A stretch of DNA of 64,000 nt from Paralichthys olivaceus (lineage: Eukaryota > Chordata > Actinopteri > Pleuronectiformes > Paralichthyidae). Location: assembly GCF_024713975.1 (NCBI RefSeq), contig NC_091113.1:10676501-10740500 (forward strand). Direction: 5' to 3'. Shown here one piece after another: positions 27,097 through 38,603 of the stretch. The notes beneath the pieces were generated by a model. The model saw only the letters and a program-made list of their open reading frames with translations. It did not search any database and was not told the origin of the DNA. The translations under genes and the position numbers were made by a program. Position 1 is the first letter of the stretch; each line of letters begins with the position of its first letter.

Positions 27097-30000
27097 TTAT
27101 GTTTCCCCAGTGGCATCCATGCTTGTTGACAAACTCTCATGATGCCCTGCTGTGAATGGAATAGTCTGCGTGAGGGTGCAGTATTTATTACCGCACCAAA
27201 GAGAGTCCTTCTCTATGGAGGTGTCGCTGCACAGCCAGCACCCAGAGTCCCCCTCTGCTGGGCTCCCTGACTGATAGCAGAGGGTCAGACTCCCCAGAGC
27301 AAAGTTACTGTACATGCTGCCCTCCATCAGCCGGTGGTGAAAGTGGGGCTGAAGCTCGTCCTCTGGGTCGTCTGCACACTTTGTCAGGGTGTCGATTTGG
27401 AGCGAGGCCTCTGCTTTCAGCGTGTCTGCTGTGCCTTCTTGTGTGACCACCCAGATCTATGGTTAAAATCATAGTTAACGGTTGTGTGTAAGATTTAGGT
27501 GAAAGGATCTATTGGCAGAAATTGAATATAGAATAATCCTAGTGATGTTTTCAGTATTTTGTTTCATCTAAGTGTTGTTTTCTTTATCCTAGAATGAGCC
27601 CTTTATATTTAAATACTAATCAGAAGCACAGGTTTTCTTTCATGTTTGGAAGGGGAGGGTGAGGTGAACAACTGCAACATGCAACTTCACCACTAGATGC
27701 CACTAAATTCTACACGCTGAACCTTTAAACACAATCTCAAGACATAATCTCTATTATTTCATATGACAAGCTTAATTTACCTTGAAATCTCCTTGGCAAT
27801 CAGAGTACAAGGTGTGGAAATAGGGAGCTGGAGTTGGGATAAATGCACTCTGCATCTGTCTGTAAGTATGAGGGATATAAAGATTATATTTAGTTTATTG
27901 ATCTCAGTAAGTTGCTGTACTGTGGTTCAGGATTTGAGGAGGAGGAGCTTGAAGAGGGACTTGCATCTTTACAAGAGCGTAGCATGTAAGTAGGATGAGT
28001 GGCACCAGCACACATGAGGCGATGAACACCTTCTTCCACAGCTCTGTAATAAATGTGTTTCCGGGGAGATCTGCAGGGAAAGGAGTGAAGCAGTGGAAAT
28101 AAATGCACGTGGAGACGTTTTAGAAACACAAAATGCAGCTTTCTCACCAAGTTTCCTTCATCCTGATGGAAACAAAGAAACTCACTGGTAAAAAAGACAA
28201 TATACTCTGTGCTTTGCAGAGGATTTGTTGGTGACAATGGAACTCACCAGCCGGCCCCGTCTTCCAGTGAACCTCAGAGGACCAGTCGCTCCACTCTCCT
28301 TTGTAAGACACATTGTTAGGACTGGACCTTACCCTGGCAGTGTACTCGGTGTCCAGCTCAAAGATCTGATCATCCACAGAATAGTTTGTTTTTCTAATTT
28401 CACGTAAGATCACCTGCAAGAAAAGAGAGTAGGATCTAATTAAACTACAGAGAGGAGCTAAATGTCCTGCACAGGGCCCCACACCTTTTAAATCTCTTCT
28501 TAATACTTTATTGTATAACTAGTAGAGCGGTTGAAACTATCTCGTTATATTTTCTGTTTTGGATTGTATTACTTGCATCGTCTGTTTTATTGTACCTTTG
28601 TTTTAAAAATGTGCTGGGCTATTATTATTATTATCATTGGAAATTAGAGATAATTAATTTACTCACATTTAATATGAGAGGATTAGTGAGTAAACGTTAG
28701 TGACTGAATCAATGATTTAATTTTTAAAAAAGAGTTAATCCTACAAAATGATAAAATAATGATTTCATAATTGACAATATAATTTTTATCTCTGCCAAGA
28801 CTTTTTTTTTTATTGCTGTTTGAAACGTGGTGGAAAGGAGGCGTATGGGCCAAGGAAAAAAAACATCAATTATTCTCTCAGTTGACCTCATTGTTGTCAT
28901 GTTTGTCTCCTCTTCTGAAGAAATGTAGCTGATACTTGAAGGTGTAGACCAGATACGTGTAAGGCGAATATTCCTCATAGGTGCTTCTCCAGGTGAAGTG
29001 GTGTCGACCTGAGTTGTGGCTGACTGTGAGGCAGCATGGTGCATTTGGTTTAACTGTGGAGAGGACACATCACAGACAAACATCATGCACCAAAACACAC
29101 ACATATGACAACAGGCCGAAATCAGTTTGGTCCTTACTGTTTGTTACAGGTATGTATTCGCCATCCACCTCCTTGCACCTGTTAGATCCAGCATTCTGGT
29201 TGGGACAGAGTGAGATTGTAAAAGTGTCTGTGTCCGTGAAGATGTCTGGATAATCGTCGCCAGGCATCAGATCAGATGTTTTAACAGAGCAGAAATAATC
29301 CCTGTCTGTGTTTGTCAGCATACACTGAAACGTCTTTCTGCAGGAGGAGAGGAGAATCACAGATGAGAGACAACAAAGTCTCATTTAAATTAAAGCAACA
29401 CTATGTAACCAATGCTGTGCAACAGCTCCCTCTGCAGTCACACGTGGGGATTAATTCTGTTGGGCTCTGCAATCACCTGCAGCATTTCCCACAGAGTTAA
29501 TCCAGTCTATGAGGGAACAGGGCGGGGGTGCATGCCCACAAAGGTCATGTCTATTCAGAGTAACAGGTTCACAGAGAGTGAAAGATAAGTTCTTGCATGA
29601 GAGGATTACAGCTCCAACTGTGAGCTCTGACTTTCTCTGTGGACGGTGAAAATATTATTATTAGAAGTGTAAAAAAATGGTTCAGTATGAAAATTTGGTG
29701 GGATAAATTAGTCATATAATGAATGAACTGGTCATATAGAGAAAAATCTAAACTAGGTCGGATCTCTGACTGTGTCGTCCCACACACTGAACTGAAACAC
29801 GTTGGATTTTACCCATGATTCCCTGGATTCCTGAACCAGAAGAGCTGCCACTACAACAAATGCACCAAACTGTGTAGAATTCTTGATATTTTAAAAGATT
29901 TGGAGATAAAAGTTGGCTTCTTTATATCTTTAACAGATCTTCACTTCTGATTCTGGAGTGAATATAAAAGCGGCTCCATCCTCCCTGTTATTCATTTTAA

Positions 30001-30646
30001 GGCTGATATTCTGTGGATAAGAATTGCATAGTGTTGCTTTATGGTCATTTATAATTATTATGTTTCAGTTAAAAAAAACAAACATCTTAAAATAAAAGTT
30101 ACTCACGGTTCATTCGTTTCTCTGAAAATGAGCCAGTAGGAGCTGTTGCTGCTTGAGGTGTTTTCTGATGGTTTCAGGCTCATCGTGCAGTTGATGGTGA
30201 ACAAGTAATCATTCACACAGTGAAGATCGTGGCCGTCTACAAAGTAATTATGCAATCATACAAATCATTATAGAAGCATGTGTTTTATTTGGTCGGTCAG
30301 GAGCCAAACATTTTTACCTATAGTGTGGGTAAGGAGTAAGGCGTTAGATGTCAGTAACAAGATGTTAAAGTGCCCTCATGTATCCCCTTAGCTGGTAAAT
30401 ATCCACTTTTGTTTCCTCTACCAACAAGGACATCACATAAAAGGACATTAATACAAAGACTTTCCCCACAATTTGAGTAGCCCGTAGCTGAGCTCCTGTA
30501 AATTCAGAAATATTACAATTCTAAAGAATATTGGAAGAGACATAACCTGCGATAGGATTTCCATGCAGACAGATGATGTTGGCAAACACCAGCAGAACCA
30601 CGTTCAGTGGTATCAGCTTCAGTCTCGATGTCGAGCTCCGATCCAT
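27097..30646 (-). CDS. il21r: Interleukin-21 receptor (class I cytokine receptor)
   Basis: Type I membrane receptor that pairs with the common gamma chain and signals through JAK/STAT. Exons in transcript order: 30646-30547, 30236-30107, 29337-29138, 29053-28887, 28413-28248, 28070-27973, 27855-27781 and 27456-27097, totalling 431 aa. A signal peptide (LNVVLLVFANIICLHG) precedes the first cytokine-receptor domain. The second domain starts IKPNAPCCLTVSHNSG and contains FTWRSTYEEY, close to human IL21R (IKPAPPFN, ISWRSDYED). The WSXWS motif is WSDWS. One membrane helix follows (VFIASCVLVPLILLTCYAL), then box 1, IPTPAPYF, and LYSDCQGDFK (human LYKGCSGDFK). The last exon has tyrosines in MYSNFALG, LCYQSG and NKYCTL. 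The total is shorter than human (538 aa), mainly in the cytoplasmic tail. An IL2RB-like or IL9R-like alternative is less likely given these matches. Confidence 0.88.
27476..27728. mobile_element. MITE-like element filling the last il21r intron
   Basis: The ends form imperfect terminal inverted repeats: GGTTGTGTGTAAGATTTAGG on the left, and on the right ACGCTGAACCTTTAA, whose complement begins TTAAAGGTTCAGCGTGTAG. Internal blocks such as GGATCTATTGGCAGAAATTG and CACCACTAGATGCCACTAAA match a short DNA element I recall as abundant in teleost genomes. The element occupies about 253 of the 324 bases of the intron. Confidence 0.6.
28790..28870 (-). mobile_element. Fragment of the interspersed repeat also seen at 36.0, 60.6 and 61.5 kb
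   Basis: CTCTGCCAAGAC, then GTTTGAAACGTGGTGGAAAG and GTATGGGCCAAGGAAA, are degenerate versions of the blocks CTCCGCCA...GGTGG and ACGGGTCAGGAAAGAACCC in the 61.5 kb copy. The fragment lies in the il21r intron between exons 4 and 5. Strand assignment relative to the other copies is tentative. Confidence 0.35.
29391..30041. mobile_element. Terminal-inverted-repeat element in il21r intron 2
   Basis: TAAAGCAACACTATGTAA at 29391-29408 is repeated in inverted form at 30024-30041 (TTGCATAGTGTTGCTTTA), with 17 of 18 bases matching. The 651-base interval has no ORF for a transposase, so this looks like a nonautonomous DNA element. It accounts for about 85% of the 769-base intron. A target-site duplication is not clear. 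Confidence 0.7.
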
Positions 30647-32714
30647 CACATCACCTCGTCCCTGAGACGTCTGAACTGAATCACACCGTCGTGATGCTCT
30701 GATAAAAACTGTGTTTATTTTTTATTTTTTTACACTGATAGCCATCACTCACAGGTTAGTGATGAGAGAGGATGTGTTTTTTCTAAGAGAACAGTTGAGG
30801 TTAAGACTGCAGTTTGACAAACGTAGTCTCACACATACTGAGCACTGTGAGTCTTGTGTCTTTTTATAAAATGTGGTTAAGCAATAGAACACCTTCACCA
30901 GTAGTTGACCCTGTTTGAACTAACAACTGCAATACATCTGAAATGTTGAGAGTCTGCAGATGCATCATGATAAAACTGAGGTGCATTAAAATTCATTTCA
31001 TTACCTCGTATTTACCAAACAGGCACAAAGCTGGAAGACTTTCATTTCAGCACTGTGTTGGGAATCGTTTTGATTGGACACCAAAAAATACACATGCAGA
31101 AAACTTGAAGGAAAGGTTGTCATGGAAACTCCTTTCTTGATAGCAAAAAACCCTTTAAAACCATATGTCGTTTATAATCACTCAGCTAAATTATGTCCAA
31201 ATTGTTAACATACGTTATTAAGTATTAAAAAAGTAACTATTGGGTTTTTAAGAATAAAGATTTTACGTCACCAGTCCAGGAATTGCCAATTTGAATTAAA
31301 TTGTGTATTTGTGGCTTTCACATTATGGTGTCTTGACAGCTGAGGTATATTCTATATATTTTTAAATTGACATACTTTGATTAAATAAGTATGTACATGT
31401 CTTTTTGCCTCTTTGAGTGATTTGATGTTGTCAGTTTTTCGAAATTCCCATGTGATGAACCTGAAACTAGAATATACTCTTCACTGTGCACCCTAAAGGT
31501 GTGTTGTGTAATGAGTTGTGTGCCAACAGGTGACCACAGAAGTTGGTCACATGCTATAGTGATTCTGTCTTGTGAAGTCGATATGCCTTCCTCTGAGGTT
31601 TGTGATTTTGTTGATTTAGAGTTTGCAAACCAACTAAGGTGCACACTTGCTGATGTTTGATCAGTGCATGAAGATATGCAGCAACAGATAAGTTGTTGTC
31701 AGAGGAAGTTGTTGTCAGAAAGCTGACACTGTGCCAGTTTTGTGTTACTATGGCTTTTTTACGACAAAACAAAAATTGCAGTTAAGTACATTTTGCAAGA
31801 TGTGTGGTCAAAGGGTGTGATGAATTGCTTTTCCTTACTTGTGAAGTGTGTGACTGTGAAAAACAAGTAAACGCAGCATACGAACATGCAGCTGCTCCAG
31901 TCAATGTGAAAATAGAGGTTTCAGTGGCTTATATCAATCAAAAAATATCTGTGTACATTTGATCTATTATATCACATATATATCTATAATAAGATAGAAA
32001 GACATAGACCTTTGTTCATTAGTTGTAACTGAACCCCACTATGTGTGAAGCAGTTGAGACTTGTGGTGAAAAGCACTTGAGATGAGATGTTGTGACACAA
32101 GTATTTTCAAGTTTCTTCATTGTGCAAGATCAAAAACCCTTATGCAACTAGTAGCTTTATCTGCATCTGATACACGTTTTTTTGACAAGAAATTCATCCG
32201 TCCATGAGATAAATACGTGCAGATATTGGAAAAAGCGAGATATGTCCCTTGAGGCTGTGAAGAAATCTGATGAATGACGATTGCAGCCACATAAATTTGT
32301 ATTTTTCATGGGATTTGAAAAATGTTTACTGACAGTTGAAAAAAATTGACATCACAGAAAACATTCTAATATTATTGAACACAGAACAGAGCCACCTTTG
32401 AGTTATTATCATTTAATATTTCACTGGAAGTTTTGACACAGTTGTCCTCATTATTTTATTGCACGACTCCTTAACGCAAATATAAAAAATACCATTAAAT
32501 TCACTTGTACTAACTAACTTTATATGCCTCCACTTCAATATAAAATGAGTGGTAAGATAATCCTGGTCTCCTCAGAAATCCAAGTCTATATTTATTGTAC
32601 ACAAGGTGGACATGTGAAAAGTGATCCTGTGGAAAAGGATGGGTAAAGTTTTAGTTTCGAACTCTAAGTAGATGGAGAATCTAGTTGAGCACTTGAGGCA
32701 CACACCAGCGCGGG
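30647..32714. other. Intergenic region between il21r and the tubby gene
   Basis: About 2 kb, AT-rich, with no supportable gene. The left part must hold the il21r promoter; no clear element stands out. The right end holds the tubby-gene 3' UTR, with minus-strand AATAAA hexamers at 32591-32596 and 32455-32460. Confidence 0.6.
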
Positions 32715-35700
32715 TCACTCACAGGCCAGTTTGCCATCGAACGACGACAGGGTGATGGCAAAGGCCTGCAGGGCACACATGGGGAAACTGTAGTCCATGG
32801 AGAAGACGTCCTCCGCCACACGGCCAAACTGCATCACTATGTAATCGTCTGGGAGAGATAGCAGAGGGACGAGAGAGGGAGGAGATGGATAACAAAGACA
32901 GCTGTTTATCTCCTGGTTGTTCAGAGGACAGAGAGGATAAGACAGTCTGATCATTTACCGTTGTCAGGGTGGATGATCTGGAAGTTTTTCACTGAGGCCT
33001 GGGTGACACGTCCATGGAAGTTGAGCACGTAGGACTGAGTCTCTTCCTTCCAGCTCGGGGATTTGTTCACCAGCGTGACCAGTTTGTCCGTGTTGCCGTT
33101 TGCGTGGCAGCCCAGAAGAGTTTCGAGCTCCTGAGGGAAAATCAACATTTCAGTTTAACTTTTATGTCAGGTTTTAAAAGTTCAGGATTTTTTTTATTTT
33201 TTATTATCGTACATTCTTTGGGCAGATGGACACTCGCTCATCATTTCCCAGCATGCCGGGGATGATCACAGTCATTTTCCTTGGACCCTTGAAACCCAAA
33301 ACATTCGTCTCCTGGAACGCGATAAACAAAGTGGGTTAAATTATTTTGTACGTGATCTTGGGATGTAAACATGGGATGTATATTTGGACTCACATAGAAA
33401 ATTGCTGCCAGCTCTTGCCGCACTGATTCACTCTCTTTAATGAAAGGCTTTTTCTCTGGGTTTTCTCCACCATCATAGACTGTGAACTTTGTACCCAGGA
33501 TATTGGACCTGTAGACAGACGGATCTTATAATACCTTTAAGACACATGATGCTGGGGTGAAACCTGGGGACGTCTACTTTGCCAAAATTAAAAACAAAAA
33601 GCTTTGGGGTCTTTATTTCTCCAGCATTTGGCCAATAATATCAGCTCACATGAGCCTTTCATAGACAAATCAGTATCTGATATAAAAACTTTTATTTAAC
33701 AGAATACATTAAGTAGAAATGTAATGATTTTCTGAATTCAAGTTTTTAATATTGTCATTTATTTGTGTTTTCTTTTTATTCATTATTATTTATGATAAAG
33801 TAAGGTCCTTAAAATAATAAACTTCAATTTGATTTATTTTTTACAAGGAGCAGATAATCAATGCCAAATTTAGCATCGGCCAATATGTCGGTGTTTGTAT
33901 TTCTATTTTACTATATAATATAATAAAACCTAAAATCTTAATATCCTAATACCCTGTATCTGAAACGGTCCACCAAAATTTGATGGGCACTATTTATGTT
34001 TAAGTAAAATCATGACAAAATAAATAAAAGAGTTTGAGGATTATTCCAGGAAGAAATCAGCATCGCAAACTGAATATTTTCACATAGTAGAAAATATGAT
34101 GTCATACCGTAGTTTTCCAATGTAGCAGTTTGTGTCTCTGGACAGATTTGTTGGATCCGTGGAAATGAGGTAGTTGGATGTTTTACACTTCTTCCTTTTT
34201 CTTCCCGCCATTAGAAACACCTTGGAAGTGGCAGCGCAGTGAAAAACAAATTGTAGAAGCAGAGGAGAAGTTTGATGGAGAAATGACAGCTCATGAGAGG
34301 ATGCTAATATTATCAGAGCTCAAATCTACACAATGATTTGGTTCAGGTTCTGTGAGCACACTCACCCTCTTCCCATCCTCCTTCTCCATGTGGAGGTAGT
34401 ACGTCGGGTAGATGCCCTTCTCCACACCTCTCCTGTCCCTGGTGACCCTGCACTGGATGGTTACGTCTCTGGGAGCAGGACGCAAAGCAAACTTCTCCAG
34501 ATCCTCCACTGACATTGGAGAGGTTGACTGAAATGAGAAGAAGTAGCAATGACTTCACTAAACAAACTCATTATGATTCTCTAAACATGTTTTCTCCCGA
34601 TTAACGACTCACTCTTTCATTCGATTCGCTGCCTGAAGATGAACTCCCCCTGTAGTTGGAGTTAAGCGACGCCAGACTCGGCGTAGTTTTCTCAGATTCC
34701 TTTGTCTTTTTCTCCTTTTTCTCCCTTTTCTCCTTTTTCTCCTTTTTCTCCTTTTCCTGGATTTCCTCGTCTTTCCTCTCGTCACTTATTTGGCACCTGG
34801 CTGTGGAGTTCAAACACGCAGCGACGTTCTTTACAAATAATAAGAAATATATACTTTACTGTTCTGTTGATCACGAGAACAAAGGGTCCACACTCACACG
34901 TGTCGAGTTGTTTTTTCCTCTTGGACGACTGAGGGTCCGGCCTGTGGGACCTGTCGTCCTCTTCATTGTCACTTTCATCACATTTCTTCTTCTTTGGCGT
35001 TGCCTCCCCCACCACAGACTCTGTCTCCTGAGTCGAGGTCTCCTGTAAATGCGTCTCTGCAAAAGACATTAGATCTTAATGTAGAGCCCTACATAAGTGA
35101 AAATACATTTTTCTTCTTTAAGAACCTTGACATTGTCCTAATAATAAATTCACAAACACTGATGTTACTTTTGGGTTCTTTGCTTGTCTTGTTTGTCTTC
35201 TGTGAGTCTTCAGATTCTTTCACTTTGTCCTTCGTCTTTGCTTTTTTCTCCTTTTTCTCCTTGTCTTTCTCCTTTTCTTTCTCATTCTCATTCTCTTCCA
35301 CCTCTGAAAATAGCAATGATTTCCAGATGAATCACTGAGTAAAACAAGGTGTCTCCCAGCTTTAGATTAATAAAAAAAAAACAGAACTTACACACACTTA
35401 CAGATTTCCAGACCATCTAAGCGCCAAAGTTTACACGTACCTGTCTTTTGTTTAGCTTTTTCCTTTTTCACATCTTTCTTCTTTGTCTTTTTCCCCTCCA
35501 CCTGGGCATCGTTCTCCACCTCACACTTCACCTCAGACTCTTTGTCAGTTTCCAAGGTCATTTTTTGGGGAGTAGCCGGCATCTCCGAAGGCGTTTCCTC
35601 TAACGTCTCACATTCACCCAACGTGATCACATCCATTGGGTTATCATGGGCATGCTCGACTTGATCTCCAGGATGAAAAGAAACAAAGAAGAAACACTTT

Positions 35701-36990
35701 AATACTATTTAAGAACATTGCTAAGCGGTAATTTATAAAAATGCCTGCGTCACAAATGATGAATTATTCTAATACCAACCACTCAGGGAAGCGTTGCTCA
35801 GGGATTGGCTGATCAACAGAGGTGTTTCATCAGATTGGGCGGCTTTGTGCTTTCGGTTCTTTTGGCGAGTGTCCCAGTTGGTCGTCACCATTTGAGAATC
35901 GGCCCTCTTCTTTTGCTGCTTTTTGATCAGAAGGGTTCTCTGCAGCAGAATGAATATTAGACTGTCAACTCTTGTCTCCACACAGGTAAAATTACATTCA
36001 GTTTAAGGGGTTCTTCCCTGACTCATAACACATCCTTCCACCAAGTTTCGTAGTTATCCATCCAGTAGTTGTTGCAATAAATTGACATAATGACAACATT
36101 ACCTCCTTGGTGGAGGTAACTGGTTGAACCACATCAAATAGCTAATTTAACTGTATAGTCACAACTGTAAAAGAAACATCTGATCATGAATGTTAGATTT
36201 AAATGCAGGGACGCCATTGTTTCTTTTAATGAATAATAATACTATTTTTAGGCACAATAGTAATTGAGGATGAGTAACCACCGCTACTACTTGCATAACT
36301 GATTATCTGCTTTCTGGTGTAAGGTATTATATAGCACTCCAAAGGATGTAAGCCAGTAGCTGACATACGGTGGCGTATGGTAGCTCTACACAGCAGGTGG
36401 CTTTGACACAAGCAGCCATGATGTCTTGGGACTAAATGAAGGTCTGTGTATTTGCAAAGCTCTACCACAATTTAAACCACTTTAAATTGCTCGAGCTCCG
36501 GGCCTTTGCTCCACTGTGGACTATAATTATTATGTCATATATATATATATATATGCTAATGATAAAGAAACACTGCAAAGAATCAACTTTATGATTGAAA
36601 GTTATTTAAAATGCATTACAATTATTGCACCGGTTTAAAATAGTCAAAAACACACGCCGATATTTATTTAGAATGAATTCATACATTTTTATTCAGTCAA
36701 ATTTAATATAAAACAGCAAGCAAGGCATTTATATAAATTCTATTTTCTGTAAGGACTGTGCAGAATCGGTTGTCGGCTACATTTGTTTGGCACTGCTGTT
36801 GAAATGTGTTGCTTGGTCTCCTTGTACATATAATCTCTATATGATTAATCTCATTAATGGTGAAATACCATAGATGTAGATTCACTGGTAAGAAAGTACA
36901 TCATGTGCTATTATACGTAAACCACATCAGAGTTTGTTGTTTCTTTACCTGGTTGTCCAGCTTCTGTTGTCGTATATCCGGCTCCTCCAT
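32715..36990 (-). CDS. Tubby-family protein (TUB/TULP1-like)
   Basis: Tubby proteins bind PI(4,5)P2 through a C-terminal beta-barrel and, with the IFT-A complex, deliver membrane receptors to cilia; TULP1 acts in photoreceptors. Exons in transcript order: 36990-36949, 35939-35780, 35665-35441, 35303-35169, 35056-34898, 34800-34613, 34527-34366, 34220-34108, 33508-33394, 33311-33213, 33130-32959 and 32848-32715, giving 567 aa. The N-terminus has the family IFT-A-binding-like helix ([14 protein letters not shown], then [12 protein letters not shown]). A long Lys/Glu-rich low-complexity middle follows. The tubby domain includes [44 protein letters not shown]-like [20 protein letters not shown] and FQIIHPDN. 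It ends with the family signature [10 protein letters not shown]. The charged middle and the final FDGKLACE favour TULP1, while the N-terminus resembles TUB, so I leave the symbol open. It has no human chr16 counterpart. Confidence 0.92.
34685..34760 (-). repeat. In-frame hexamer-like coding repeat (Lys/Glu tract)
   Basis: On the plus strand this is CTCCTTTTT-type pyrimidine repeats. On the coding strand it gives repeated GAGAAAAAG units, read as [15 protein letters not shown] in the tubby protein. A similar tract at 35230-35300 reads [14 protein letters not shown]. Both are within exons and in frame. Confidence 0.85.
36009..36120 (+). mobile_element. Interspersed repeat copy, truncated
   Basis: CACCAAGTTTCGTAGTTATC, CATCCAGTAGTTGTTGCAAT and ACCTCCTTGGTGGAGGTAAC match the end of the repeat seen at 60.57-60.86 kb (ATCCATCCAGTAGTTTTTGC, ...GTGAAGGTAA). 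It lies in tubby intron 1. Confidence 0.55.
36537..36554. repeat. (AT)9 microsatellite
   Basis: Perfect AT run in tubby intron 1. A second, shorter AT run is at 37039-37052. Confidence 0.9.
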
Positions 36991-37385
36991 GTCTGAGCAA
37001 AGATAATCAGAGTTATCAATAAGCAATCAAGAATATTAATATATATATATATAAAATAACAACAGATGAAATCCAGCATCAAAGTTCAGTGTCTACAAGA
37101 AAAAAAAGCAAACAGACTAATTAAATGGCAGCAGTTTGACAGTGGCAGACACTGACACTCTGCTCACCTGCATGTGGCAGAAGGCAAAGTGGATTAAAAG
37201 GGGATAAAGTTCTTAAACTGCAGCGAACAGCTCGGTCTGTCGTCTCAGCCTCCCCGTGGCTGCAGTGTGGAGATGCTGAGGCCTTGGTGCACTCAGATGA
37301 AACGTGAGAAAAAGGAGCAAAGAGCCAGTGCTGTGTGTTTCTGCCCGCTGCATCTCTCTGTCAGCAGCCAGTTTGTGGTACTTAC

Positions 37386-37540
37386 CCGGGGCACAGGCGG
37401 TCAAACAGGGACTCCACAGTGGCAGCACATTTCCACAAAGCTCCAGAGAGTTGTCCTGTGTGTGTCAGTGGTCACACAACATGTCCCCTAGAGAGCCTTT
37501 AAAATCACCGACAGCTCCGTTAGCTAATAGCAGGCCACCA
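37386..37540 (-). other. Likely noncoding first exon of the tubby gene
   Basis: On the minus strand a strong donor (CCCCGG|GTAAGT) sits at 37386/37385. The coding exon begins two bases before its ATG with the acceptor TGCTCAG|ACATGG. This implies an untranslated first exon in this interval. The 5' boundary is a guess. Confidence 0.45.
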
Positions 37541-37554
37541 AACAGCTTCATCTC

Positions 37555-37568
37555 GTTGCTATGGATAC
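37555..37568. promoter_or_regulatory. X-box-like RFX motif upstream of the tubby gene
   Basis: GTTGCTATGGATAC matches the RFX X-box layout (GTNRCC, 0-3 spacer, RGYAAC) at most positions, with a weak second half. It lies just upstream of the inferred tubby first exon. RFX factors drive ciliary genes, and tubby proteins act at cilia. Confidence 0.4.
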
Positions 37569-38373
37569 AGTGACCATCTGCTGTCATGACAACCATTTTT
37601 AGAGCAGACCGTAGATCTGTATTCTGAAGATATTTAATGTTATCATTGGATATTCTTTTTGCATACGAACAGATTCATAAACTGATTCCCATATATTTGT
37701 GTCATGATCTCTTACCACTGAAATTAATGAAGAAGAAGAAACTGTGACTTAACAGAGGAACTCCTCGTTCCCCTCAGTGTGTTTCACTTCTGTTTTCTTA
37801 CACATTATTCTAAATTCATATCATCACACTCATGTTTAATCTTTGTACACTTCAATTAAGTTGTTTTGAATAAAGGGAGTTTTTTCTCTCCACAGTCGTC
37901 ACAGCGCCTGCTCGTTGTGGGAACTGTTGGGTTCCTCTATAAATGTTATGGTCTTGACCTTACTATGTTACGATTTGGCATTTTAAATTGAACTGAACTG
38001 AATACCTATTATTTTGGTTCATACACTTTTCTGCCATGGATTTTTTTGTACCACCTTGTAACCTTGTTTAGTGATATACAATTACAAGTTATTATTATTT
38101 CTATGATATGGAGAAATGACAGATTCATACCTGTTCACGAATGTAAAATGAAATGCTTTGCTTCATTCAGCAGGAACATTGATTTGATTCGATATGCAAT
38201 GAAACAAAGAGCCATTAAAAGTAAACAGCTTAATAGCATATGCTAATAAATACTGTGTATTTTATTTTACTTGCATTAAAATCTTCTCTCTGTTTTGTAC
38301 TCACTTGTGTACATGGTTGTTGTTGTAATTTCTCTCGTGATTAATAAAGATTTAGAAAAAGTGCGTGGCTAAC

Positions 38374-38386
38374 GTTGCTAGGATAC
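38374..38386. promoter_or_regulatory. X-box-like RFX motif upstream of cfap119
   Basis: GTTGCTAGGATAC is nearly the same as the motif at 37555 but with a one-base-shorter spacer. It lies 218 bases upstream of the cfap119 ATG. Confidence 0.35.
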
Positions 38387-38603
38387 TGGTTAAACCGGAA
38401 ATGGCTCAGCTGTCCTGAAACCTTTTTGCTCGATGTGAAGTTAAAACTTATAAATACTTTTTCGCGGTAGAAAAGGACAATTGATCGCGTCATTGTTTTC
38501 AAGTAGAAAGTATATTTTGTGTTTTGTGAGTTTATTTGTAACAGAACTTCTCCTTTTTTCTGCAGTTCGCTCGTTTTTATCTCGTAATCCCGCATCAGAA
38601 AAA

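Noticed and set aside
27890-28237. 115-aa minus-strand Ser-rich ORF
   Set aside because: It overlaps the il21r membrane-helix exon in another frame. The phase from the WSDWS exon selects the hydrophobic frame.
34656-35338. Plus-strand Phe/Ser-rich ORFs
   Set aside because: These are complements of the Lys/Glu-rich tubby exons; the repeats FSFFSFFS mirror the GAGAAAAAG units.
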